DNA from: Erinaceus europaeus
Taxonomy: Eukaryota > Chordata > Mammalia > Eulipotyphla > Erinaceidae
Direction: 5' to 3'
Assembly (NCBI RefSeq): GCF_950295315.1
Contig: NC_080164.1
Location: forward strand, 56,683,296 to 56,747,295
DNA: 64,000 nucleotides
Positions 34,462-45,912 of the stretch are shown piece by piece. The notes beneath the pieces were generated by a model. It saw only the letters and a list, made by a program, of their open reading frames with translations. It had not been told where the DNA came from and made no database searches. Position 1 is the first letter of the stretch, and each line of letters opens with the position of its first letter. The position numbers were made by a program, and so were the translations under genes.

Positions 34462-35160
34462 TTGTAGTAGTTAGGGTTCTCTAGGGAAACAGAACCCATA
34501 GGAGAGGTGCAGATGTGTAAATATATTGTATGAATTATAATTAACCAGTTAATTTAAGTAAATAAAATTTATATACATTAACATGGTCTATAAAATATCT
34601 CAATAATATTAATATATCATCAAAGTACAATATAAGTGATAAAATATAATAGAAATAAAATATAATATATGATAAATTATATAAATACATATGTGTATAT
34701 ATGATAAAGAATTGGCTAATGTGATTGTAGATGTCTGAGATGTCCCAAGACCTATGGTTGGCAAGCTCAAGTTCCATTAGAATAGAAGATGTAGTTCTAG
34801 CCTGAAGGGCTGAGATGGTTCATGGAAGGTTCATGGTACATGTTTTAATCTGAAAACTGTCAGTCCTAAGAAGCCATTTCTCAGTTTTATTCTGAAGGAA
34901 AAGACCAGTATCCTCACTCAATGGTCAGGTAGGAGGAATTTCCTCTTCTGTCATATAGAAGAAATGTCTATTCTGTCCAGGTCTTGAATAGATTAAGACC
35001 CACCAATGTTAAGGAAGACAGTTTTTTTATTCATCCACTAATTCAAATGTTGATCTCATCTAGAAAAACCTTTTCAAACTGACCTAGTCAAGTTGTCAAA
35101 AGATTAGCCATCTTAATTACCAGAGCCAGAAAAAGATATCCAAAATTTTATTTTATCCAA
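34462..35160. repeat. Probable ancient mammalian repeat
   Basis: 'TTAGGGTTCTCTAGGGAAACAGAACC' at about 34469-34493 and the later 'AATTGGCTAATGTGATTG' plus 'GATGTCTGAGATGTCCC' are phrases of a mammal-wide interspersed repeat. Family assignment needs a library search. The middle is AT-rich. Confidence 0.5.
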
Positions 35161-35167
35161 ACAGATA

Positions 35168-35456
35168 TTTATTTTTTAAAAAATATTTATTTTATTTATT
35201 CCCTTTTGTTGCCCTTGTTGTTTTATTGTTGTAGTCATTATTGTTGTTGTCATTGTTGGATAGGACAGAGAGAGAAAAGGAGAGAGGAGGGGAAGACAGA
35301 TAGGGGGAGAGAAAGATAGACACCTGCAGACCTGCTTCACTGCTTGTGAAGCGACTCCCCTGAAGGTGGAGAGCCGGAGCTCGAACCGGGATCTTTTTGC
35401 CAGTCCTTGAGCTTTGCGCCACCTGCGCTTAACCCACTGCTTTACAGCCCGACTCC
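35168..35456 (-). mobile_element. Hedgehog SINE-B, antisense
   Basis: CCCTTTTGTTGCCCTTG, GTTGGATAGGACAGAG, CACCTGCAGACCTGCTTCAC core and GCGCCACCTGCGCTTAACC head complement. Little diverged. Confidence 0.95.
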
Positions 35457-35754
35457 CTGAAACAGATATTTCTTATGCAGCTCTGTATATACATCATAAA
35501 TATATACAGCGCAGTAATTGAGTACTTACTAAGAGTAAGGTGCGCTAAGCTTTTAAGGGGAATAATGGAAGAAATAAGGAATAAATTCATTGACCTTGAG
35601 AAATCTGAAATTTTATAGGGAATTCAGATTCAATATATCCCCATCAACAGAGGCAATAGAAATGTATTTATAACTACATATACATAATTCTTTGACTTTC
35701 TGTTTATACAATAATTGGTGATAATCTAGACCAATGTTTTCTTTGAAAATCCAA

Positions 35755-36020
35755 AGTGGTAGCACAGTGTGTAAGGGCACATGGCACGAAGCACAAAGAC
35801 AAGTATAAGGATCTCTGTTTGAGCCTCTGTTTACCTACCTGCAGGGGGGCCGCTTCAGGAGTGGTAAAGTAAGTCTGCAGGTGTCTGTCTTTTTCTCCCT
35901 CTCGTTGTCTCCCCTCCTTCCTCGATTTCTCTCTGTCCTATCCAACAACAACAACAGCCATGACAACAATAATAATAATGACAACAACAAGGGCAACAAA
36001 AATGGGGAAAAAAAAACCAA
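35755..36020 (+). mobile_element. Hedgehog SINE-B, sense
   Basis: AGTGGTAGCACAGTGTG head, 'TCTGTTTGAGCCTCTG' B-box region, TCTGCAGGTGTCTGTC, CTCTCTGTCCTATCC, then (AAC)n-type end and A-rich tail. Confidence 0.9.
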
Positions 36021-36089
36021 AAAATTTTGGCTATGCAACAAAATGTGAGGTTCTATTTCATTTAATTTGTATTAAACTTCTGTGAAGTC

Positions 36090-36378
36090 TTTTTTTTATT
36101 ATTTTTTTTTCTCGTTACCACCAGAGTTATCTCTGGGGCTTGGTATCTGCACAAAAAGTCCATTGCTTTTAGCGGAATATTTTCTTTTCCTTTTCCTTGG
36201 TTTTCTCTTTCCTTTCTTTTGTTGACAGAAATTGAGAGGCAAAGGAGAGAGAAAGGTATCTTCATTATTGTTTCATTATTGGTGATTCTTTTCCCCTGCA
36301 AATGGGGACCAAGGACTTGAAGCAGGGTCTTTGCTCATGGTAATAAATGTGCTTTGTTTTTACTGGGTGTGCCCCTGT
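36090..36378 (-). mobile_element. Hedgehog SINE, antisense, diverged
   Basis: CCACCAGAGTTATCTCTGG start, ACAGAAATTGAGAGGC, 'GGGGACCAAGGACTTGAAGC' B-box complement and a degraded head. Confidence 0.75.
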
Positions 36379-37872
36379 GAAGTTAAGCTTTACAAATGAG
36401 TAAATTGAGTCTCAAAGCACTTGAGGATAGATCCAAACAAAGTCTTCCTGACTTAGAGCTACACACTGTTCAGACAATCTAGTAAGAAAACATCTAGCCT
36501 TTAAACTATTAAAGGACCAACATTCTTGACTAGCAGGTCAAATGGATAAATGTTAATAAATCCATTGAAAGGCATCTACATTTCTTTGTTATAGAGATTG
36601 AAGAATATCAACCTACTTTGAGTTGATGGCCTCTTTAAATTTATCAAATGCATTATGAATTATAAACCATTCCATAGTCAAATAATTCAACTTTTGGTTA
36701 ATTTCTACTCTGAACCATCACTCATTTTAATCTGAGTAAATTAAATTCATATTATGAGTTTGAATTATAGAAACCCAAAGCGTCCTTGAGTGATCATTCT
36801 TGTGAGCTGGTGATCCTTAGAGATCCTACCTGAGTTGGTGTATTGATGGACAGGTCATTCTTCTTTTCTTATTATAAGCAGGTAAATGATTTTTGTTGTA
36901 TTAATCTGTCATTTAGTTTTATTGTTTTGGCTAAACCAGTCTGCAAATATGATCCAGTCCAGCCGGGTCCTGCATTGTGTTCTTGATCCCAGCAAGAAGG
37001 CTTAGGGCAACAAATAAGCTTATTATTAACTATGTATTTATATCCTATTACATGTTGTAACATTATATTATTATATTTATGCTTTATTATATTTATAAAA
37101 TGTTATTATGGTTAATAAAATAGTAGTCATACTGCACCGTTATACAGTACTTTACAGGGACAAGGCTCAGAGATATATGAACCCAGCAGTGCTTACAGAA
37201 AAATTTTTAGTAGTGTGTATCAGAGGCCTTTACCACTCTGGGTGGGGAGGGAGTGGATATGCTAATGAATTAGAGATAAGTCATTCCGAATTTGGATCAG
37301 AATTAGAAAACATTTGAAAAGAAATGTGAGGAGTTAACAGTCTGAGTTAAGAATTTATTTTTTACCCTTCTCTACTACTGAATAAAACAAAGACTGTTCT
37401 CACCACATCTTTGCAGGTAATTAGTGTCCGTGATTTATGTCAGAGATGGCGTATTGTTCCTGTATTCAGAGATCTAAGTGGTTATTTCAGAACTGGCTGG
37501 TGTGGTTTAGATTTTGATCTGTAGCTTTGGTTTTCTTGTGATTCATATTGATTGCTCCAATTTGTATGCTGCTTTGCTCTGTAGGTTCTTGATCCACTTG
37601 TTTCTCTCCTCTTTGGTCATGGTTATAGGTTTATATTTCTAATTTTCTATTTTATTTTCTTCTTGGATTTTCAGTGTTTGTGCTCGTTTTTTTTTAATAG
37701 TTTTTGCTTTTGTTTATTTGCCCTGCTGTCAGACCTGCTTGGCCTTGTCCATGAGATAATGGAAATGAAAGTGCTTTGTAAGTTGTAAAGCACTATTCAA
37801 ATGTGAGAGATGCATTACTATTGTATTAAAAATAATAACCTTGTTTATAGTGTTGAAGCTTCTTTCTATAAT
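36379..37872. other. Low-copy DNA
   Basis: About 1.5 kb, AT-rich. A short 'AAGTGCTTTGTAAGTTGTAAAG' phrase near 37769-37790 may be an ancient repeat remnant. No exon recognised. Confidence 0.4.
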
Positions 37873-38025
37873 CAAGGGCAGAGGGGAGCACCTGATTGGA
37901 CAGGTGGGTCATTCTTATGCACTGAGATCCAGGTTTGTAACAGCCCTAGCAATGAATGCCATAGTCTGGATTCTCTGTGAGTATGGATTACAGTCTATAT
38001 ATTTAAAATAAATAAAATAAAATAG
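37873..38025 (+). mobile_element. Possible SINE, sense
   Basis: 'GGGGAGCACCTGATTGG' head-like start, 'GAGATCCAGGTTTGTAAC' B-box-like region and an (AAAT)n tail, but the body is short and diverged. Confidence 0.4.
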
Positions 38026-38824
38026 AGGCTTGCACATAGTCAGGTAGTCCCGATAACCTAACTCGTACTAATCAATGTCTGACTTCTGACTGGTACTCAC
38101 ATCCTGATATTGGGGACTTTAATACTTCGCCAAACCGAGAGTAGGGTTAGGCTTCACTCCTACCTACTGTGCACTGCCAGGGATCTTGTTGTCTGTATAG
38201 GATCATTGAGAAATGACTGCCTTTGATGACTTTTTTTGTTCCAAATGCAATTTCACAGAACCTTTTAAAAACCAATTCTAAAGTGGTTTAAGAACAGAAA
38301 TTTGACCCTGCCTCTCTATTAAGAAGTCCTACTGAGTTTTGTCATTTAGGTAAAATTTGGCTCCAGCTACAATTATTCTTTCCATTGATATAAAACCAGG
38401 CTCAGCATGTACCTGGAGAAGCCCTCAACTTGTTAATATATAGATTTAATCCTAAACTTGAAAACATGCTGCTTATTTAAATCATAATTAGGGTCATCTA
38501 TCACAGTCCTTGGGGAAACAGTCTTTATATGGTCCTCAATAGACTGGAAATGCAGGAATTTTTTTCCTGGAGAGAAAGGGGTGAAGAACCGCCCCCCAAC
38601 ACACACACATACTCAATAGTTGTGTAGTATGTCAATGGTAGTTTTGGAATGTGAGACAGTACAAGGCACCCTTGGGTAGTACTTGAGCCCATTTTTAACT
38701 TCATGTCTTCACACTGTTAATCTATTTATTCATTAGTTCAACAGATATTTACTCAACACTAAATCAGTGACAGATAATATGTCAGGTAATCGTCTTGGTG
38801 GTCATCTGTGTTACAATCCACACA
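38026..38824. other. Low-copy DNA
   Basis: No recognised repeat or gene; a short CA-rich patch lies near 38599-38609. Confidence 0.4.
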
Positions 38825-39010
38825 TAGGTTTTAGGCCTGGATTCAAGTACTTTTTTCTCTGCTACTATTTGTATCACTCTGTAAACGCTGTAAACAGTCT
38901 CGACTTATCTGGGTTTTACTTTATGCATCTATAAAGTTGGATAACAATTACCACATAGAGCTGTGGTAAGGATTTCATAAAAGATATGTATGACTCTCTG
39001 CTGACACATT
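38825..39010 (+). mobile_element. MIR relic, sense
   Basis: 'TAGGCCTGGATTCAAGTAC', 'TATCTGGGTTTTACTTTATGC', 'ATCTATAAAGTTGGATAAC' and 'GAGCTGTGGTAAGGATTTC' follow the MIR order. Confidence 0.75.
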
Positions 39011-39029
39011 GAAAGACTCATTTATAGAC

Positions 39030-39158
39030 TAATGGGTGTAGCACTACTTCACTGCTAGTAAAACTTTCCCTTGAAGGTGGGGATCAGGAGCTTAAATGCT
39101 GGTCCTTGTGGAAGGTAACATGTGCATTCTACCAGGAGTGCCACTGCCTGGTTCCTTT
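39030..39158 (-). mobile_element. Hedgehog SINE-A fragment, antisense
   Basis: AGCACTACTTCACTGCTAG core, 'GTGGGGATCAGGAGCTTAAATGC' and head complement 'CATTCTACCAGGAGTGCC'; the tail half is missing. Confidence 0.8.
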
Positions 39159-39401
39159 AGCCAATATTTCTTATATGGTTTGTGTTCTAAATCCTTTCAA
39201 AGAATAAAATAATCTTAGAACTAGACCTTTCATAGTTGTCCCACATTATACAGGTTCTCTATTTTTATCTTTTTTAAAATTATTTTTCCTATTTATTTAT
39301 TTATTTATTTATTGCCAAACAGGTAATCATTCCACAATAACTCCCCCGTTCCCGTTAGCCATTTTCTTCTTTATTTTATTTTTATTTTTATTTAGTGTGT
39401 G

Positions 39402-39553
39402 TGTGTTTTTTTTTTTTTTTTTTTTTTTAGTTATTTTTTACTAGAGCACTGTTCATCTCTGATTTATGATGGTGCAGGGGGACTGAACCTGAGACTTCAG
39501 AGCCTCAGGCATGAGAGTCTCTTTGCATAACCATTATGTTATCTACCCCCCAC
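39402..39553 (-). mobile_element. Hedgehog SINE-C, antisense
   Basis: Long T run (about 39409-39428), AGAGCACTGTTCATCTCTG, CCTCAGGCATGAGAGTC and CATAACCATTATGTTATC. Confidence 0.85.
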
Positions 39554-39559
39554 CCTCTC

Positions 39560-39770
39560 TTTTATTATTTTTTTTTCTAGACAAAGTAGAGAAGGAGAAC
39601 AAGAGTGAGAATGAGGGGAAAACAGAGACACAGCATTGCTCCGCTGCTTGGAAAGCTTCACAAGTGGTGAAACAGGGCTGCAGGTGTCTCTCTGTCTTAC
39701 CCCCCCCCTCCGTCTTCCTTTCAATTTTTGACTGTTTTTATACAATAAATAAATAAAGATAATTAAAAAA
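39560..39770. mobile_element. Head-to-head SINE-A chimera
   Basis: The left half (39560-39655) is an antisense SINE-A tail half with AACAGAGACACAGCATTGC. At AAGCTTCACAAGTGGTGAAAC (39653-39673) the sequence turns to a sense SINE-A tail half with CTGCAGGTGTCTCTCTG, 'TACAATAAATAAATAAAG' and an A-rich end. No tRNA-like head is present in either half. Confidence 0.65.
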
Positions 39771-40057
39771 GAAAATTTTATAATAAGAAAGAAATATCAT
39801 CTGCTTCATTTACCTTATTACTGTGATAATTCCGCAAGTGCATCATATTCCCCTCCCTCTGTGCCTTTAAATACAGTTTCCCTAGTATCAGGAAGTTCTC
39901 CTTTCCTCTTACCATGCACTCTTCCCTCCTTTGTTCTACTTACCTATTTATATGCATCTAGCACTTTATTTCTTTTTTTTAAATCATTTTTTGAGAGGGA
40001 TTATGATTTACAGTACAATCACTGGCACATGAGTACAGTCCTCTGCAGAACACTCTT

Positions 40058-40173
40058 TTTTTTTTAAATTTTTTTACAACTTCTCTTTTTTTTATTCCCT
40101 TTTATTACCCTTTTTTTTTTTAATTTAAGAAAGGATTAATTAACAAAACCATAGGGTAGGAGGGGTACAACTC
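40058..40173 (-). mobile_element. Tiny family P insertion, 116 bp
   Basis: T-rich start and ACCATAGGGTAGGAGGGG, that is, only the last ~60 bases of family P plus its tail. CAGAACACTCTT is duplicated exactly at 40046-40057 and 40174-40185, fixing both ends inside the L1 3' UTR. Confidence 0.9.
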
Positions 40174-41274
40174 CAGAACACTCTTAACCACAACCTAGGT
40201 CTTTTTACATCATCATGCACCAGGACCCCAAGGTCCTCTTCAGCCTCTCCCTCTCCCTTTTTTTTCCAGAGTCCTTTACTTAGATGCAATATACAGTGCC
40301 CAGTCCAAGATTCACTTTGTGTTCTCCCTCCCTGTTCTTAACTATTAAGCCCCACCTATAAGTGAGATCATTTAGTATTTATCCTTCTCTTCTTAATTCA
40401 TCTCACTCAACATAGCATCTTCAAGTTATATTCAAGATTATGCAGAGGAAATGACTTCATCATTTTAATAGCTGAGTAGTATTCCGTTTTGTGTATATAC
40501 AAAGAGGTTTTGTTTTTGTTTTGCCATTTATCCATCATTGAACATTTGGTTTGCTTCCAAGTTTTGGTTATTACAAACTTTTGTTATAAACATATGTGTG
40601 TACAGATCTCTTCTGACAGTCACTATGTTTGTTCCCTTTGGGCAAATACTCAAGAAGAAAAATTGCGAGGTGATAGGCTAGGTCTATTTCTAGTGTCCTG
40701 AGAAATCTCCAGGCTGTTTTCCTCAGGAGTTGGACCAATTTATACTACCATAAACAGTGCACAAGTGCCCCTTTTCTTGCACATCCTCTCTAACATTTGT
40801 CTCTTTATTTGTATGACATTCTCACTGGTATAAAGTAGTATCTCTTTGTTGTCTTTACTTGCATTTTTCTTATAGTGACTTTGAGCCCCTTCTCATGTGT
40901 CTGTTGGCCCTCTGCATCTCTTCCTTGATGAAGTTTCTGTCCTTAGTCTCACTCTATCTTCTAATGGGATTGTTTCATTTTTGGTGTTAAGCTTACTGAG
41001 TTTTCTATGTATTTTGGTTTAGTCCTTTATTTGAGGTATGTTGTATAAAGACCTTCTCTCATCTGTAGGGTGTCTTTCTGCTAGGGTGGTGACACACTTT
41101 GCTGTGTGTTAACCCTGTGTGTTAAGCTTTTCAGTTTATTGTAGTCCTGTTGCTTTTTTTTTTTTTCCTGTTCTTTGATTTTTTTATTTCTTTATTGAGG
41201 GATTAATGTTTTGCAGTTAACAGTAAAGAAAATAATTTATTTTTTGTTTTCTTTGCTATTGGGTTGGATTTGAT

Positions 41275-41548
41275 TTTTTTTTTTTTTTTTTTGCCTTTAG
41301 TTGTTAGGGCTCAGTACTGGCACTATAATCCACTGCTTCTGGTGGCCTATTCCCCCCCCCCCATTTTATAGGACAGAGAGAAATTGGGAGGGGAAGGGGA
41401 AAGAGAGGGATAGAGGAAGACAGACAACTACAAACACACTTCACTGCTTTTGTAGTGTCCTCCAGTAGGTGGGGAGCAGGGGCTCAAACCTGGGTTCTTG
41501 AGGTATCCTTTCAAGTAGCACTATTTGTACTTAACTGGTTGCACCACC
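41275..41548 (-). mobile_element. Hedgehog SINE-B, antisense, nested in L1
   Basis: T run, ATCCACTGCTTCTGGTGGCC, a C run at 41354-41363, GACAGAGAGAAATTGGG and the head complement 'TTGCACCACCACTGGCC'. Flanked by TGGATTTGA on both sides. Confidence 0.9.
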
Positions 41549-41586
41549 ACTGGCCCACTGGATTTGAATCTTTTTTAAAGTTGTTT

Positions 41587-41938
41587 ATTTATCTATTTAT
41601 TTATTTATTTATTTGCCTCCAGGGTTTTCTCTGGGGCTCATTGCCAGCACTACTAATCTACTGCTCCTGGAGGCCATTTCCCACCCCACCCCCATTTTAT
41701 TGGATAGGACAGAGAGAAATTGAGAGGGAAGGGGAAGACAGAGAGGGTGAGAGGAAGACACTTGCATACCTGCTTCAGTGCTTATGAAGAGACACTACCC
41801 CCAGCCCCCCAAACCCTCCACAGGTGGGAGGGGTGGGTTCAAACTGGGATCCTTGAAAGCTTCCTTGCCTGGGACCCTTGTGCAGGTCCTTGTGCTTCAC
41901 ATTATGTGTGCTTAACCTGGTGTGCCATCGGCCAGCCT
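41587..41938 (-). mobile_element. Hedgehog SINE-B, antisense, inserted at the same target
   Basis: (TTTA)n start, GCCTCCAGGGTTTTCTCTGG, TACTGCTCCTGGAGGCC and GACAGAGAGAAATTGAGAGG. It contains duplicated head phrases near 41866-41900 (CCTTGTGCAGGTCCTTGTGC). TGGATTTGAATCTTT precedes it and TGGATTTGAACCTTT follows it. Confidence 0.9.
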
Positions 41939-42324
41939 CCTGGATTTGAACCTTTGAGATCTTTTTGAAGCATTGATCATGAAGTATTCTGTCAATGTTT
42001 TCTTCTAGGTTTTTGAGTTTCTTTGTTCCACTTGGAGTTGACTTTTGTTTACAGTGACATATGGTACTCCAATTTCATTTGTTTACATATTTAAATTCAA
42101 TTTATTGAACACCACTGTTGAAGAGACTTTCCTTTCTCAATTTAATGTTTGAGGGCTTCTTGTTAAAAATTAGTTGTCCGTAGGTTCAGGGATTTATTTC
42201 TGAGCTTTCAGTTCTATTCCACTGGTCTGTTGTCTATTTCAGTTCCAGCACTAGGCAGTGTTAGTCATAATATTTCTGTAGTATCGTTTGAGTTTTGGAA
42301 ATGTGATGCCTAAAGCCTTGTTCC

Positions 42325-42529
42325 TTTTTTATAGTCATATTATTAGTTTTATTATTGGATAGAGGAACTAGGAGGGACAAGGAGGTAGAGAGGGAAAGAG
42401 AGCAACACCTGCAGCCCTGCTCCACGACTTGTGACATTTTCCCCTTGCAGGTGGGGATCAAGGGCTTGAACTTGGGTCCTTGTGTACTACAATGCATGTG
42501 CTTAACTAGGTGTGCCACTGGCTTACCCC
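42325..42529 (-). mobile_element. Hedgehog SINE-A, antisense, nested in L1
   Basis: TTATTGGATAGAGGAAC, ACCTGCAGCCCTGCTCCACG, GCAGGTGGGGATCAAGGGC and head complement. Flanks read CCTTGTTCCTTTT and TCTTGTTCTTTCT. Confidence 0.88.
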
Positions 42530-43011
42530 CAGTCTTGTTCTTTCTCTCAAAATTTCTTTGGCAAGCCTAGGGACTTTCTGAATCCAGATAAATTTTGTAG
42601 ACTTTGTTATATTCCTTTAAAGAAGTTTGATGGGTACCTTGATGGAGATGGTATTAAATCTGGATATGGCCCTGGGGCAGGATGACCATTTTCATGATGT
42701 TAATTCTTCCAATCCAAGAGCATAGAATATCTTTCTATTTTTTGTATCTCTTTCCATTTCTATTTCTTCGAAAAGTGACCCATAATTTTCAGTGTACAAG
42801 TTTTTCACTTCCTTTGTTAAATTTATTTCTAAATATTTGATTATTTATTTTCTGCTATAGTAAAAGGGATTGGTTTCTGAATGTCTTCTTATAGTTTGGT
42901 GTTTGCAAGGAGGAAAGCCACTAATTTTTATATATTGATTTTGTAGTCTGCCACTTTACTTGTTTTTCAATAATTTCCAGGCATTTTCTACTGTATTCTT
43001 TAGTTTTTTTA

Positions 43012-43288
43012 TTGTTATTAATTTATTTATAAAATAAAAATTATCAACAAGACCATAGAATAAGAGGGGTACAATTCCACACAATTTCCATTATCAGAAC
43101 TCTATATCCCATCCACTCCCTTGGAAGCTTTCCTATTCTTTATCCCTCTGGAAGCATGGACCCAGGGTCATTATGGGGTGCAGAAGGTAGCAGGTCTGGC
43201 TTCTTTAATTGCTTCTCCACTGAACATGGGCATTGACAGGTCGATTGATCCATACTCCCAGCCTGTCCTTTATCTTTCCCTAGATAGA
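43012..43288 (-). mobile_element. Family P retroposon, antisense, nested in L1
   Basis: ACCATAGAATAAGAGGGG, TTATCCCTCTGGAAGCATGG, GGGTGCAGAAGGTAGCAGG and TTTCCCTAGATAG at the 5'-truncated end. Confidence 0.88.
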
Positions 43289-44579
43289 ATCATATTGTTT
43301 GCAAATGGTGACAGTTTTACTTCTCATTTACTCCGAATCTTTATAATTCTTTTCTTTTCTAATTGCTGTGACTAGGATCTCCAATACTGTGTTTAATTAT
43401 AGTTGTTATAATGGACAGTCTTGCCTTGTACCTGACTGAAGAGGGAAAGCTTTCAGCTTCTTACTATTGAGTATGATGTTGGCTATAGGTCTGCTGTATA
43501 TAGATTCAACTAGCTTCTTGAATTTCCCATATATCCCCCTTCTTTTAAATGTTTTTATTATGAAAAGATGCTGGATCTTGTCAAAGGCTTTCTGTGCATC
43601 GATTGAAATAATTATGTGGTTTATGGTTTTCCTTCTGCAGATGTGGTAAATAGCATTTTATTTATTTATGTATATTTAACCAGACTTACATCCATTGGAG
43701 AAAATCCTACTTGGATATGGGATACAATCTTAATGCATTACTATATCCAATTGGCTAGAATTTTGTTGAATATTTTGGTATCTATATGCATCATGGATGT
43801 TGGTTGGTCATCATTTTTTACTGTGTCTCTGCTTTTGGTATCAAGGTGATATTAGCCTCATAGAAAATGTTAGGGAGTATTCCTGTTTTTAATATTTTGA
43901 AGGAGCTTGAGGAGTATAGGTAGTAGCTTCTCATTAACGGCTCTACAGAATACATTTGCAAAAGTGAAAGGTAAGTGATAGAGGAAGAAAATCAGAGGGC
44001 TCTGTACCCCCATTCCACTGGGACCTAAAGAGTTTGTCACCAGGAATCTGGTTTTTAAACTATCACTGAAAGGGAAGTAAAACTGGAAAACATCATAGGA
44101 AACCAGGCACTATTTCTCTTATCTGAGAGAAAAGAGGAAAAAAGGAAAGACATCTGGAAGCAGTAATGGATGTAGGGGTGATTTAGAAAGGAAGTGAAGG
44201 CAGAATTATTAAAATAAGGGGGGCAAAAAACCCCATATACATTATATCATATATATCATATGGGAATGCCTATAGATATGGATAGATATTGAATCAGCCC
44301 ATATCTGTTACCTTGGGAGAAATACAATTTCCAATATAGGGGGTAGGGACACAGAACTCCCATGGTGGAAACTGTATGGAATTATACCCTTAATACTGTC
44401 GGGGTCTCTGGTGGGTGATCTCCAGGGGAAAGGTAATGGACCAGTTCTTTCTCGAGTAAAGACATCGGGGAGACCTGAAGTGTGCTCAGATCTCGTTTAT
44501 TAGCAGGTGGACATGAGTTAAATAGAAAACCAAACAAAGAGAATTATTATTGAAATATGTCAGAAATTACAGGTTTCTT

Positions 44580-44832
44580 TCTTTTTTTTTAAATTTTTTA
44601 TTTAAGAAAGGATTAATGAACAAAACCATAAGGTAGGAGGGGTACAACTCCACACAATTCCCACCACCCAATCTCCATAACCCACCCCCTCCCATGATAG
44701 CTTTCCCATTCTCTAGCCCTCTGGGAGCATGGACCCAGGGTCATTGAGGGTTGCAGAAGGTAGAAGGTCTGGCTTCTGTAATTGCTTCCCCGCTGAACAT
44801 GGGCATTGACTGGTCGGTCCATACTCCCAGTC
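44580..44832 (-). mobile_element. Family P retroposon, antisense, nested in the LTR
   Basis: T-rich start, ACCATAAGGTAGGAGGGG, CACCACCCAATCTCC, 'TAGCCCTCTGGGAGCATGG' and TCGGTCCATACTCCCAG. ATTACAGGTTTCTT is duplicated exactly at 44566-44579 and 44833-44846. Confidence 0.93.
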
Positions 44833-45038
44833 ATTACAGGTTTCTTAAAGGTCGGCTTGCCCCTATGATAGGGGGCTGGTATGACAAAAATTGATGCAGA
44901 TACATAAAGGTCAAGATAATTAGTCTCCTGATGCAGGCATTTAATTACCCAAAGGCGTTTGAGGGGAGGAGAGGGGTTGAACCAGTTAAGGCAAAATAGA
45001 AGATAAGCAAGATTTGATGCAAATTGAGGACATCAAGG

Positions 45039-45230
45039 GATGCGTTGGATCGACCTTCTCGTGGTGCATCCCGTGAGTACCCATTCATTGGGGAAACTGA
45101 CGATCCTTCCTAGCCGACTGAATCCACATGGATCCCAGTCACTTTCAAAGCCAGCAACAAGCAGCTCCTGACAGCTTTCAACCTGACCTGTTGACTGGCT
45201 ACGAAAGAAGGGCAAACGCTAGAAGAAGAA
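45039..45230 (+). mobile_element. Non-autonomous Vingi derivative, copy 2, nested in the LTR
   Basis: About 192 bases starting GATGCGTTGGATCGACC and ending GGGCAAACGCTAGAAGAAG. Target duplication GAGGACATCAAGG at 45026-45038 and GAGGACATCAAAGG at 45231-45244 (one base longer). Very similar to copy 1, with the same CTCCTGACAGC junction. No open frame of interest. Confidence 0.93.
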
Positions 45231-45912
45231 GAGGACATCAAAGGGCACTGCTAGGAGTGTGTGATAAGGTGTGTTCTCCTCTGTGAACTTTGAGTAAGTG
45301 AATCTTAAAGTAGGCGGCCATATGGCCTGCAGTTAATGGGGAGAAGTATTGGGGTTTCTGTGGGCTTGAGAGTCAAGAAAGAAAGAACTAAGTCTGAGTT
45401 TCTCCCCTTTGCTCACTGAGACTAACCAAGAGGGTATCTTCTCAGACCTCTATCCAAGGATGGGAGAGATCTCCCTAAGCTCTATCAAGCTTACACATAG
45501 TCCCAACATAATACCTTACATTTTTATATATCAATATTAAATCACCAATAACAATTCATTGAAAATAAATAAAAATAAAAATATCTGGGCCTGGACTTTT
45601 GTTGCTAGGGAGCTAGGTTTGATTACTGTTTCAATTTTTTTTTTTCTGTAATTGGTCTATTCATGTTCTTGGTTTAATCTCAGGAGGGTGGTGTATGCTT
45701 CTAAAAATGAATCTGTCTCTTCCAGGTTCTCAAGTTTGGTGGTATATTGTTATTCATAAAGGCCTAGCATAGTATTTTGTATATCTATGGTTCTTATTGT
45801 GATCTCTCCCCTTTCATTTACAGTACAATTTATCTGGGCATTCTTGCTTTTGTTAGTGGGTCTGGCTAGGATTTTATCAATTTTGTTTACCCTTTCAAAG
45901 AACCAATTGATC

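Larger units (their letters stand above)
44397..45508 (-). mobile_element. Solo LTR of an endogenous retrovirus, antisense
   Basis: Read on the minus strand it begins TGTTGGGAC and ends CCCCGACA, the usual TG..CA termini. A polyadenylation signal AATAAA lies at 44496-44501 (TTTATT on the plus strand). A 6-bp target duplication TAATAC is exact at 44391-44396 and 45509-45514. No internal proviral sequence is present, so it is a solo LTR from LTR-LTR recombination. Two later insertions enlarge it: family P at 44580-44832 and a Vingi derivative at 45039-45230. Its own length is therefore about 640 bases. A 6-bp duplication is most typical of class II (beta-like) elements, but that class call is tentative. 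Confidence 0.88.
43975..45582 (+). mobile_element. Family P retroposon, sense, nested in L1 and split by an LTR
   Basis: The left part (to 44396) carries GAAAATCAGAGGGCTCTG, GGGACACAGAACTCCC and 'GAATTATACCC'. The right part (45509-45582) resumes with 'ATATCAATATTAAATCACC' and ends in an A-rich tail. It matches the sense copy at 18.8-19.3 kb. The solo LTR sits between the two parts. Confidence 0.8.
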
